Shown here in pieces: positions 1 to 5,329 of a DNA stretch of 7,887 bases. Both the position numbers and the translations under genes were made by a program. A model generated the notes under the pieces. That model saw only the letters and a program-made list of their open reading frames with translations, was not told the origin of the DNA and did no database searches. Every line of letters starts with the position of its first letter. Position 1 is the stretch's first letter. The DNA is taken from contig CAZFQJ010000083.1 in the NCBI GenBank assembly GCA_964520875.1, forward strand, positions 1 through 7,887, given 5' to 3'. The stretch is from SIG673 sp964520875. Its GTDB lineage: Bacteria; Bacillota; Clostridia; Oscillospirales; CAG-272.

Positions 1-24
1 CACTTTCGTTATGAACACTCGATA

Positions 25-101
25 TGGTCGGAGTGACAGGATTCGAACCTGCGGCCTCTTGGTCCCGAACCAAGCGCACTACCAAACTGTGCCACACCCC
101 G
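25..101 (-). tRNA. tRNA-Pro (anticodon CGG), complete
   Basis: Read on the minus strand this folds as a full 77-nt cloverleaf. The 7-bp acceptor stem is CGGGGTG/CACTCCG with one G-U pair, and the D stem is GCAC/GTGC. The anticodon stem CTTGG/CCAAG encloses the loop TTCGGGA, giving anticodon CGG (proline, codon CCG). The T arm is GCAGG-TTCGAAT-CCTGT. The discriminator base is A and CCA is encoded in the DNA. The C1-G72 pair with A73 is the usual identity of bacterial tRNA-Pro. It lies divergent from the GH88 gene, and its 3' side runs towards the window edge, so its terminator is not seen. Confidence 0.97.
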
Positions 102-115
102 TTTCATACCTGAGT

Positions 116-144
116 ATTATACCATGATTTTCGGTGTTTGTCAA
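116..144 (-). promoter_or_regulatory. Consensus sigma-A-type promoter of tRNA-Pro
   Basis: The minus strand carries a perfect -35 TTGACA (139-144) and a perfect -10 TATAAT (116-121) separated by exactly 17 nt. Transcription should start near position 109, about 8 nt before the mature tRNA 5' end at 101. A promoter this close to consensus fits a highly transcribed stable-RNA gene. Confidence 0.88.
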
Positions 145-162
145 GGGCTTTGGCGCAAAAAA

Positions 163-180
163 CAAAATAAATTTATTTTG
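163..180. repeat. Perfect 18-bp AT-rich palindrome between divergent promoters
   Basis: The sequence CAAAATAAATTTATTTTG reads identically on both strands with no spacer. It lies between the -35 box of the tRNA-Pro promoter (139-144) and the -35 box of the GH88 promoter (214-219). A dyad in this position could be an operator for a dimeric regulator of the GH88 gene or a curved, UP-element-like stretch. Its low complexity means chance is also possible. No regulator gene is in the window to pair with it. Confidence 0.4.
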
Positions 181-213
181 CCCGTTTTTATCGTAAAGTA
201 GGTGTAAATAAGG

Positions 214-242
214 TTGACAAATCTGTGCTTTTATGATATGAT
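214..242 (+). promoter_or_regulatory. Sigma-A-type promoter of the GH88 gene
   Basis: A perfect -35 TTGACA (214-219) is followed after 17 nt by the -10 TATGAT (237-242), one base from consensus. Transcription would begin near 249-250, leaving a leader of about 25 nt that carries the ribosome binding site at 262-266. Such a strong core promoter suggests either constitutive expression or control by a repressor rather than by an activator. Confidence 0.85.
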
Positions 243-261
243 ATAAAAAATAAAATAAAAC

Positions 262-266
262 GGAGG
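262..266 (+). promoter_or_regulatory. Shine-Dalgarno site that decides the GH88 start
   Basis: The GGAGG motif at 262-266 lies only 2 nt before the first in-frame ATG (269) but 8 nt before the second (275). The usual spacing of 5 to 10 nt favours 275. A third in-frame ATG at 284 is 17 nt away and unlikely. The choice changes the protein by two residues only. Confidence 0.75.
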
Positions 267-274
267 CTATGTAT

Positions 275-1477
275 ATGGCTAATATGAACTCTCTCCCCAA
301 TATTCCCGAGATACAGGATAAGGGCAGATATTCCGATTTTACTATATCAAGAGAAAAGCTTGAATACGCTCTTGCCGAGGCGGTCAAAAAGATCGATTTC
401 GCTATCCCGACATTTACCGATAAGTTCCCTTCGCATGCAAGCGTTGATAACGTTTATCTTCCCGTTGAGAATAACGAAGGCTGGAACACGGGCTTCTGGA
501 CCGGTATACTCTGGCATGCTTATGAGATGACCGGCGACGAAAAGTACAAGAAGGTCGCTTCCTCTCAGATACCTTCGTTCTACAAAAGAATAGTGGAGAA
601 GCTCGGCGTAGATCATCACGATATGGGCTTCCTTTACACTCCCTCCTGCGTTGCGGCTTATAAACTTACGGGCGATAAGACCGCGCGTGAAGCGGCTATC
701 AAGGCGGCAGATCAGCTCATCTCGCGTTATAAAGAAAAAGGCGAATTTATACAGGCGTGGGGAAGAGTTGACGACCCGAAGAGCTACCGTCTCATAGTTG
801 ACTGTCTGCTCAATATACCGCTTCTTTACTGGGCGGCAAAGGAAACAGGCGACCAAAAGTACAGAGATATCGCATATAAGCATTTCAAAACTACCATAAA
901 CGTTGCATTCCGCGCTGACGGAAGCACGTTCCATACCTTCTATTTCGATCCCGAAACAGGCGCTCCTGTAAAGGGCGTTACCGCTCAGGGCGCGTCCGAC
1001 GATTCCGCATGGGCTCGCGGACAGACATGGGGCATGTACGGTCCTATGCTTACGTACATATACGAAAAGGACGAGGACGCGCTCAAGGCGTTCAAGGCTA
1101 CCGCGAACTATTACCTTAACCACCTCCCGAATGACTATATAGCGTTCTGGGATCTTTCGTTTACCGACGGCGACGATGAGCCGCGCGATTCTTCTTCCAA
1201 CGCCATTGCGCTCTGCGCTATGCTTGAGGCTATCAAGTATATGGACGAAGGCAACGAGCTTCGCAAGATATATGTAAACGCCTGCAACCGTATAATGGAT
1301 TCTCTCATAGATAACTATCTTACAAAGGATATTCCCGAGTCGAACGGACTTCTTCTTCATGCTACCTACGGTAAGCCTCAAAAGAGCGGAGTCGACGAGA
1401 TGAATATCTGGGGAGATTACTTCTATATGGAGGCTCTCCACAGAATGCTCGATCCCGATTGGAAGCTCTACTGGTAA
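275..1477 (+). CDS. Unsaturated glucuronyl hydrolase, glycoside hydrolase family 88
   Basis: GH88 enzymes hydrate the C4-C5 double bond of the non-reducing unsaturated uronic acid left by polysaccharide lyases, which releases the neighbouring sugar. The 400-residue protein is normal family length, an (alpha/alpha)6 barrel with no signal peptide, so it should act in the cytoplasm on imported disaccharides. Numbering from Met at 275, the key motifs are HHDMGFLY (114-121, with catalytic-type D116), VDCLLNIPLLYW (175-186, with D176), GSTFHTFYF (216-224, H220), QGASDDSAWARGQTW (238-252, R248 and W252) and WGDYFYMEAL (379-388). D116 and D176 match the catalytic Asp88 and Asp149 of Bacillus sp. GL1 UGL as I recall them. 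W70, H115, W162, H220, R248 and W252 match its other active-site residues in register. The DMGF and SDDSxWxRGQ motifs favour GH88 over the related GH105. The gene stands alone, with its own promoter, tandem TAA stops and terminator, so the partner lyase and importer must lie elsewhere. Which glycan it serves is not certain. Confidence 0.94.
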   Translation: MANMNSLPNIPEIQDKGRYSDFTISREKLEYALAEAVKKIDFAIPTFTDKFPSHASVDNVYLPVENNEGWNTGFWTGILWHAYEMTGDEKYKKVASSQIPSFYKRIVEKLGVDHHDMGFLYTPSCVAAYKLTGDKTAREAAIKAADQLISRYKEKGEFIQAWGRVDDPKSYRLIVDCLLNIPLLYWAAKETGDQKYRDIAYKHFKTTINVAFRADGSTFHTFYFDPETGAPVKGVTAQGASDDSAWARGQTWGMYGPMLTYIYEKDEDALKAFKATANYYLNHLPNDYIAFWDLSFTDGDDEPRDSSSNAIALCAMLEAIKYMDEGNELRKIYVNACNRIMDSLIDNYLTKDIPESNGLLLHATYGKPQKSGVDEMNIWGDYFYMEALHRMLDPDWKLYW

Positions 1478-1493
1478 TAAATATTTCATAAAA

Positions 1494-1529
1494 CAAAAAT
1501 GCCGACTAAAGATCGGCGTTTTTGTTTTT
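1494..1529 (+). terminator. Intrinsic terminator after the GH88 gene
   Basis: A 12-bp stem, caaaaaTGCCGA paired with TCGGCGtttttg (one T-G pair, 1494-1524), closes over a 7-nt loop and is followed by a T-run to 1529. It starts 16 nt after the GH88 stop. A-runs on the left arm make it potentially active in both directions, although no minus-strand gene feeds into it. Confidence 0.9.
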
Positions 1530-1539
1530 AGCATCGAAA

Positions 1540-1607
1540 ATCGAATATTCCAAATCGTTGTATTAATTTTTTGTTAATAAAACGTTTTGGGTATTGAAAT
1601 ATTCGAT
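1540..1607. repeat. Separated inverted repeat flanking the decarboxylase promoter
   Basis: ATCGAATATT at 1540-1549 is repeated in inverse as AATATTCGAT at 1598-1607, 48 nt later. The second copy occupies the -35 edge and spacer of the promoter at 1594-1622. A 12-nt version, AATATTCGATTT, reads on the minus strand at 1538-1549 and on the plus strand at 5232-5243 in another intergenic region. Paired sites over a promoter could be operators bound by one regulator. The motif is AT-rich and its role is unproven. Confidence 0.35.
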
Positions 1608-1622
1608 GAATTGAATTATAAT
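1594..1622 (+). promoter_or_regulatory. Promoter of the sodium-pump decarboxylase beta/gamma operon
   Basis: A -35 TTGAAA (1594-1599, five of six consensus bases) and a perfect -10 TATAAT (1617-1622) are separated by 17 nt. The predicted start near 1629 leaves a leader of about 34 nt, with the AGGAAAGG ribosome binding site at 1647-1654, 8 nt before the ATG at 1663. Confidence 0.82.
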
Positions 1623-1662
1623 AAAAAGGATTTTACTATTAATAACAGGAAAGGAAAAAACA

Positions 1663-2793
1663 ATGGAGATACTTATTGAAAGTTTTGTCAAAACGCCGCC
1701 TCTCGATCTTTTGAAAATGGTCGTGATGTGGATTATAGGAGGTATACTTATATACCTCGCGATAAAGAAGGAAATGGAGCCTACGCTACTTCTTCCGATG
1801 GGATTCGGCGCGATACTCGTAAACCTTCCGTTTTCGGGCGCCATAACTCAGGGAGACGAGATAGGAGTTTTGGATTACCTTTTTGATAACGGTATAGCAA
1901 ACGAGCTTTTCCCGCTCCTGCTCTTTATCGGTATAGGAGCTATGATAGACTTCGGACCGATACTTTCCAACCCCAAGCTCATGATATTCGGAGCTGCGGC
2001 TCAGTTCGGAATATTCTTTACGCTCAGTATGGCGCGTCTTTTCGGCTTTGATATATACGAAGCGGCTTCTATCGCGATAATCGGAGCTGCCGACGGTCCT
2101 ACGTCGATAGTCATTGCAAACGCACTCCTTCCCGAGGGAAGCAAGCTGCTCGGCGCTATAATCGTCGCGGCTTATTCGTACATGGCGCTCGTGCCGATAG
2201 TCCAGCCCCCCGTTATAAAGCTTCTTACCACCAAAAAGGAACGCCTTATAAGAATGAAGTACACGCAGGGATCCGTTTCAAAGACCACGCGTATACTTTT
2301 CCCGATAGTGGTCACGATAGTCGCCGGACTTGTTGCGCCGAAGGCAATATCTCTTGTCGGATTCCTTATGTTCGGTAACCTTATTCGCGAATGCGGAGTT
2401 CTCGGTTCTCTTTCGGAGACCGCTCAGAAGGTGCTTGCCAATCTTATAACCCTTCTTTTGGGTATAACGGTAGCCGCGAGCATGAAGGCTGAGCTCTTCC
2501 TTGATTGGCAGACGCTCATAGTACTTCTTCTCGGACTCGTAGCGTTCGTATTCGATACCGCGGGCGGAGTACTCTTTGCAAAGTTCCTTAATCTTTTCCT
2601 TAAGGAAAAGGTCAATCCGATGATAGGCGCGGCGGGAATATCCGCGTTTCCTATGTCCGCAAGGATAGTAAACAAGATGGGTCTTGACGAGGATAACCAG
2701 AACTTCCTTCTCATGCATTCAATCGGCGCTAACGTTTCGGGTCAGATAGCGTCCGTTATAGCGGGCGGTCTGATACTCAGCTTCTTCGGCTGA
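1663..2793 (+). CDS. Sodium ion-translocating decarboxylase, beta subunit (OadB/GcdB/MmdB family)
   Basis: This is the membrane subunit that decarboxylates the carboxybiotin carrier and uses the energy to export Na+ in oxaloacetate, glutaconyl-CoA or methylmalonyl-CoA decarboxylase complexes. The 376-residue protein is almost entirely hydrophobic segments, roughly 9 to 11 membrane passes. Family motifs include FIGIGAMIDFGP (88-99), GAADGPTSI (141-149) with D144, YSYMALVPIVQPP (171-183), NPMIGAAGIS (318-327) and GANVSGQIASVIAGG (355-369). D144 matches the essential Asp203 of Klebsiella OadB, and N318, G322 and S327 match its Asn373, Gly377 and Ser382, implicated in Na+ handling (recalled numbering). 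The start is fixed by AGGAAAGG 8 nt upstream. A gamma-like gene follows after 27 nt, but no carboxyltransferase (alpha) or biotin carrier gene is present, so the substrate acid cannot be told from this window. The length of about 375 residues resembles glutaconyl-CoA and methylmalonyl-CoA type beta subunits more than the longer Klebsiella OadB, which is weak evidence. Confidence 0.95.
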   Translation: MEILIESFVKTPPLDLLKMVVMWIIGGILIYLAIKKEMEPTLLLPMGFGAILVNLPFSGAITQGDEIGVLDYLFDNGIANELFPLLLFIGIGAMIDFGPILSNPKLMIFGAAAQFGIFFTLSMARLFGFDIYEAASIAIIGAADGPTSIVIANALLPEGSKLLGAIIVAAYSYMALVPIVQPPVIKLLTTKKERLIRMKYTQGSVSKTTRILFPIVVTIVAGLVAPKAISLVGFLMFGNLIRECGVLGSLSETAQKVLANLITLLLGITVAASMKAELFLDWQTLIVLLLGLVAFVFDTAGGVLFAKFLNLFLKEKVNPMIGAAGISAFPMSARIVNKMGLDEDNQNFLLMHSIGANVSGQIASVIAGGLILSFFG

Positions 2794-2820
2794 TATATTA
2801 CAGAGTGGAGGATAAGATCA

Positions 2821-2979
2821 ATGAAAATAGATTTCGCTGCATTTGTTGACAGTCTTAAATATATGGGACAGGGACTTCTCTGTATATTCATCGTTACGTT
2901 CGTTATAATAGGAGCTATATATATTCTTAATAAGCTTACCGCGGAAAAGAAAAGCTCGGACGACAAGGAAGATAAATAA
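2821..2979 (+). CDS. Small single-pass membrane protein, OadG-like gamma subunit
   Basis: This is a 52-residue protein starting at ATG 2821, with a clear GGAGG site at 2807-2811 (9 nt spacing), and ending in TAA just before a strong terminator. It has a short amphipathic N-terminus, one membrane helix at about residues 16-38 that opens with GQGLLCIFIVTF, and a charged Lys/Asp/Glu/Ser tail (40-52). This is the layout of OadG-type gamma subunits (one N-terminal helix, polar C-terminal tail), which assemble and stabilise the decarboxylase complex, and it sits directly downstream of the beta subunit. It is shorter than enterobacterial OadG and lacks a His-rich or Pro/Ala-rich tail, so metal binding is not supported. 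The existence of the gene is well supported by its ribosome binding site and position. The gamma assignment rests on topology and context, so a generic small membrane partner remains possible. Confidence 0.78.
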   Translation: MKIDFAAFVDSLKYMGQGLLCIFIVTFVIIGAIYILNKLTAEKKSSDDKEDK

Positions 2980-2985
2980 ATCTTA

Positions 2986-3027
2986 AAACAAAACGCTCGC
3001 AACGATTATGTTGCGAGCGTTTTGTTT
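2986..3027. terminator. Perfect bidirectional terminator between convergent operons
   Basis: An 18-bp perfect stem (2986-3003 with 3010-3027) with the GC-rich core CGCTCGCAAC/GTTGCGAGCG and a 6-nt loop GATTAT. The A/T arms provide U-runs in both directions. It ends the decarboxylase operon on the plus strand and glmM on the minus strand. Its right arm includes two bases (3026-3027) of the glmM TAA stop codon. Confidence 0.95.
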
Positions 3028-4372
3028 AGCCTAAGTTCGATTTTATTACGTCTGCGACTTTTTCGGCGCAGTTTGATATAAGCTCTTTGTCGCTGCCTTC
3101 GGTCATGACTCTTATAAGAGGCTCGGTTCCCGAGGGGCGGACGACTATCCTTCCGTTTTCTCCGAGAAGCTCTTCGGCTTCTGTTATGGCGCTCTGAATG
3201 TCGTTATCCGTATAGAAGCGGAGCTTGCTCTCCGCGTCTACTGCGATGTTTATGAGGACCTGAGGAGAACGCTCCATTACCGAAGCAAGAGAGGAAAGGG
3301 ACTTCGAGGTGCGCTTCATAAGAGAGAGCACCTGTACTGCGGTAAGCTGCCCGTCTCCCGTTGTCGCAAAATCACGAAAGATTATGTGACCGGATTGTTC
3401 TCCGCCGAGCTTGTAGTCTCCGAGAAGCATCTCTTCGAGGACGTATCTGTCTCCGACCTTCGTCGGGATAAAGTTTATTTCGTTTTCACGGCAGAATTTC
3501 GTAAATCCGAAATTCGTCATTATAGTACCGACAACGGTATTGTTCTTAAGAAGTCCGCGCTCCTTTAGGTCGAGCGCGCATATGGCAAGCACGAAGTCAC
3601 CGTCTACGATGTTTCCGTTTTCATCTACGCAAAGACAACGGTCTGCGTCTCCGTCGAAGGCAAAGCCGGCGTCGAGACGATGTTCGATAACGTATTTTTG
3701 AAGCGCTTCTATATGAGTTGAGCCGCAGTTCTTGTTTATATTATATCCGTCCGGCTCCGCGGAAAGGACGCTTACCTCGGCGCCGAGCTCCCCGAATATC
3801 TGCGGTGCGGTACGGCTTGCGCTTCCGTTCGAGCAATCGACGGCGATCCTCAGTCCGGAAAGCTTCGTGCCCGCGGCCGAGATTATATGCTGAGAATAAT
3901 CGTTTAACGCACTTGAAGAATAAATTATCCTTCCGGTATCCTTTACCGTGTGACCGAGATATTTTTCCGGCATAAGTATCATGGTTTCTATTTGATCTTC
4001 GAGTGCGTCCGGAAGCTTGAAGCCATCGGAGGAGAATATCTTTATTCCGTTATATTCGGACGGATTGTGAGACGCCGAGATCATTATCCCCGCGTCGGCG
4101 TTGTTCTTTTTGACAAGATGCGCAACTGCGGGCGTTGCGGTAACGCCGAGATAAAGGGTGTTCGCTCCCATAGAGCAAAGTCCCGCCATTATAGCCGACG
4201 CCAGCATGTCGGACGATATACGCGTGTCGCAGCCGACGATGACGCTCGGGCGCTTTCCGTCCTTTCCTCTGAGTATTACGGCAGCCGCGCGTCCTATTGA
4301 AAGAGCAAGCTCGCAGGTAAGCTCATCATTTGCAATACCTCTCACTCCGTCTGTTCCGAAAAGTCTTCCCAA
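3026..4372 (-). CDS. glmM: Phosphoglucosamine mutase
   Basis: GlmM interconverts glucosamine-6-phosphate and glucosamine-1-phosphate in the cytoplasm, the step before acetylation on the way to UDP-GlcNAc and peptidoglycan. All four alpha-D-phosphohexomutase signatures are present in the 448 residues, which is normal length. The N-terminal FGTDGVRG is at 5-12. The active-site loop ISASHNP (98-104) has the phosphorylated serine S101. The metal-binding loop DGDADR (240-245) follows, then the sugar-recognition GEQSGH (324-329) and the phosphate-binding RPSGTEP (412-418). The start codon is TTG at 4372-4370: the frame is closed by a TGA a few codons upstream with no ATG between, and an AAAGGAAAGG site lies 9 nt before the TTG. 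It is second in an operon, 41 nt after a GlmU-like acetyltransferase that would act on its product. Transcription ends at the shared hairpin that overlaps the stop codon. The short sequence before FGTDGVRG and the GEQSGH motif fit GlmM rather than a phosphoglucomutase or phosphomannomutase. Confidence 0.97.
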   Translation of the reverse strand: MGRLFGTDGVRGIANDELTCELALSIGRAAAVILRGKDGKRPSVIVGCDTRISSDMLASAIMAGLCSMGANTLYLGVTATPAVAHLVKKNNADAGIMISASHNPSEYNGIKIFSSDGFKLPDALEDQIETMILMPEKYLGHTVKDTGRIIYSSSALNDYSQHIISAAGTKLSGLRIAVDCSNGSASRTAPQIFGELGAEVSVLSAEPDGYNINKNCGSTHIEALQKYVIEHRLDAGFAFDGDADRCLCVDENGNIVDGDFVLAICALDLKERGLLKNNTVVGTIMTNFGFTKFCRENEINFIPTKVGDRYVLEEMLLGDYKLGGEQSGHIIFRDFATTGDGQLTAVQVLSLMKRTSKSLSSLASVMERSPQVLINIAVDAESKLRFYTDNDIQSAITEAEELLGENGRIVVRPSGTEPLIRVMTEGSDKELISNCAEKVADVIKSNLG

Positions 4373-4380
4373 TTCTTGAT

Positions 4381-4391
4381 ACCTTTCCTTT
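4381..4391 (-). promoter_or_regulatory. Ribosome binding site supporting the TTG start of glmM
   Basis: On the minus strand AAAGGAAAGGT lies here, with its last AGG 9 nt before the TTG at 4372-4370. It is the only good Shine-Dalgarno candidate for glmM and is unusually extended, which may compensate for the weaker TTG codon and set the ratio to the upstream acetyltransferase. Confidence 0.75.
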
Positions 4392-4413
4392 CAGTTCTGT
4401 TTTTTGTGTGAGA

Positions 4414-5079
4414 TCAATGTCTTTTTTCGACCGTTTCTCCGGCTTTTTTGTATATTGAATCGTGCGGTACGTATCCCCGAACCGACGAAAGCGGATATAC
4501 GGTAGCGTTTTTACCTATAACGCTGCCGGGATTAAGGACCGAACCGCAACCGATCTCGGCATGATCTCCGAGTATCGCTCCGAGCTTTTTCATTCCCGTA
4601 GGAAAACGCTCTTCGCCGTATGATACAGATATCGGAGTCTTGTCGCTTTTTACGTTCGACGTAATAGCGCCGGCTCCGAGATGAGCCTTGTGACCGAGAA
4701 CGGAGTCTCCAACGTAGTTGTAGTGGGGAACTTGAACGCAATCGAAAAGAATGACGTTCTTAAGCTCCGTACTGTTGCCGACTACGGCGTTTTTTCCGAC
4801 TATTGCCGAACCGCGAATAAAGGCGCAATGCCTGACTTCGGCGTTTTCGTCTATTATGCACGGTGCGCCTATATAGGCGGTGGGGGCTATATTTGCGCTT
4901 TTTGCGATCCATACACCTTCGCTCGGATTATCGAATATCTCGGGGTCGAGCGACGGTCCGAGCTTAAGTATGAATTCGGAAATGTGCGGTATGGCCTCGT
5001 GAGGATAAGCCGTTCCTTCAAATATACCGTATGCTATACTGTGTTCAGGTGAAAAAAGTGTTGAAATACTGTCTTCCAT
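4414..5079 (-). CDS. Left-handed beta-helix acetyltransferase resembling the GlmU C-terminal domain
   Basis: This 221-residue protein has an alpha-helical N-terminus (about 1-55) followed by a hexapeptide-repeat beta-helix (about 56-205; repeats such as IAPTAYIGAP, AIVGKNAVVG and AEIGCGSVLNPG). The stretch GNSTELKN (101-108) and VPHYNYVGDSVLG (117-129) match the GlmU acetyltransferase region, with H119 in the place of the catalytic His363 of E. coli GlmU (KxxHLxYxGD). LGAGAITSN (134-142) is the counterpart of the GlmU GAGT motif. It probably transfers acetyl from acetyl-CoA to glucosamine-1-phosphate made by GlmM, whose gene lies 41 nt downstream. The nucleotidyltransferase domain with its GxGTRM loop is absent, so it cannot make UDP-GlcNAc alone. 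I recall similar clostridial proteins being called UDP-GlcNAc pyrophosphorylase, which this sequence does not support. The start is backed by GGAG at 5087-5090, 7 nt upstream. The exact substrate is inferred from context. Confidence 0.88.
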   Translation of the reverse strand: MEDSISTLFSPEHSIAYGIFEGTAYPHEAIPHISEFILKLGPSLDPEIFDNPSEGVWIAKSANIAPTAYIGAPCIIDENAEVRHCAFIRGSAIVGKNAVVGNSTELKNVILFDCVQVPHYNYVGDSVLGHKAHLGAGAITSNVKSDKTPISVSYGEERFPTGMKKLGAILGDHAEIGCGSVLNPGSVIGKNATVYPLSSVRGYVPHDSIYKKAGETVEKRH

Positions 5080-5149
5080 ACGTTTTCTCCGTTCAAATTA
5101 ATTGCAGACATTAAATTATATTTACCGATATGCGTTTTTGCCATTCATA

Positions 5150-5178
5150 ATTATAGCGTTTTTCAATAACGAAGTCAA
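5150..5178 (-). promoter_or_regulatory. Promoter of the acetyltransferase-glmM operon
   Basis: On the minus strand the -35 TTGACT (5173-5178, five of six consensus) and -10 TATAAT (5150-5155, perfect) are separated by 17 nt, giving a start near 5143 and a leader of about 64 nt. A second TATAAT at 5115-5120 has only a poor -35 (TGGCAA) and is less likely to be used. No riboswitch or glmS-like ribozyme fold is apparent in the short leader. Confidence 0.8.
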
Positions 5179-5231
5179 CAATAACGGACGCATATAATTC
5201 ATATTTGAATATTTTGAGCGGAGCGGCGAAA

Positions 5232-5243
5232 AATATTCGATTT
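5232..5243 (+). repeat. Intergenic copy of the AATATTCGATTT motif
   Basis: The 12-nt AATATTCGATTT here is identical to the minus-strand sequence at 1538-1549, and its first 10 nt recur at 1598-1607. It lies between the GH95 terminator (5277-5323) and the acetyltransferase-glmM promoter (5150-5178), upstream of that promoter. No protein can be named for it. It is listed because all three copies are intergenic and promoter-proximal. Confidence 0.3.
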
Positions 5244-5276
5244 CGGACAATTAAAAATGTGATATTACCGCGAGCG

Positions 5277-5323
5277 AAAAAAATCCGAGAGTAGGAGACA
5301 ATATCCCGGCTTTCGGATCTTTT
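5277..5323 (-). terminator. Terminator of the GH95 gene
   Basis: Read on the minus strand, AAAAGATCCGA pairs with TCGGATTTTTT (11 bp with one G-T pair). The loop is about 24 nt and can form a small inner GGGA/TCTC stem. The T-run sits at the 3' arm. It begins 7 nt after the GH95 stop. The larger loop makes it weaker-looking than the other terminators here, but position and U-tract fit. Confidence 0.72.
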
Positions 5324-5329
5324 AAACAT

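Noticed and set aside
25..101. tRNA-Pro as an integration site for a mobile element
   Set aside because: No integrase, no duplicated tRNA 3' end and no phage or plasmid genes are seen, and the genes beside it are ordinary metabolic genes.
79..387. 102-codon minus-strand frame across tRNA-Pro and the GH88 promoter
   Set aside because: It covers the tRNA gene, both divergent promoters and the start of GH88, and matches no family.
347..1534. 395-codon open frame antisense to the GH88 gene
   Set aside because: It lies opposite a gene with every GH88 motif, has no recognisable domain and an implausible composition, and its start region is inside the GH88 terminator. It is a by-product of codon usage on the other strand.
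2278..2718. 146- and 96-codon minus-strand frames inside the decarboxylase beta gene
   Set aside because: Both are antisense shadows of a gene with clear conserved motifs, and neither has a start signal or recognisable domain.
5080..5150. Riboswitch or glmS-type ribozyme in the leader of the acetyltransferase-glmM operon
   Set aside because: The leader is only about 64 nt, AT-rich, and shows no stable helices or pseudoknot elements of the glmS ribozyme.
5111..5329. 72-codon minus-strand frame directly after the GH95 stop
   Set aside because: It contains the GH95 terminator hairpin and the acetyltransferase-glmM promoter, and has only a poor ribosome site. The hydrophobic look comes from AT-rich intergenic DNA.
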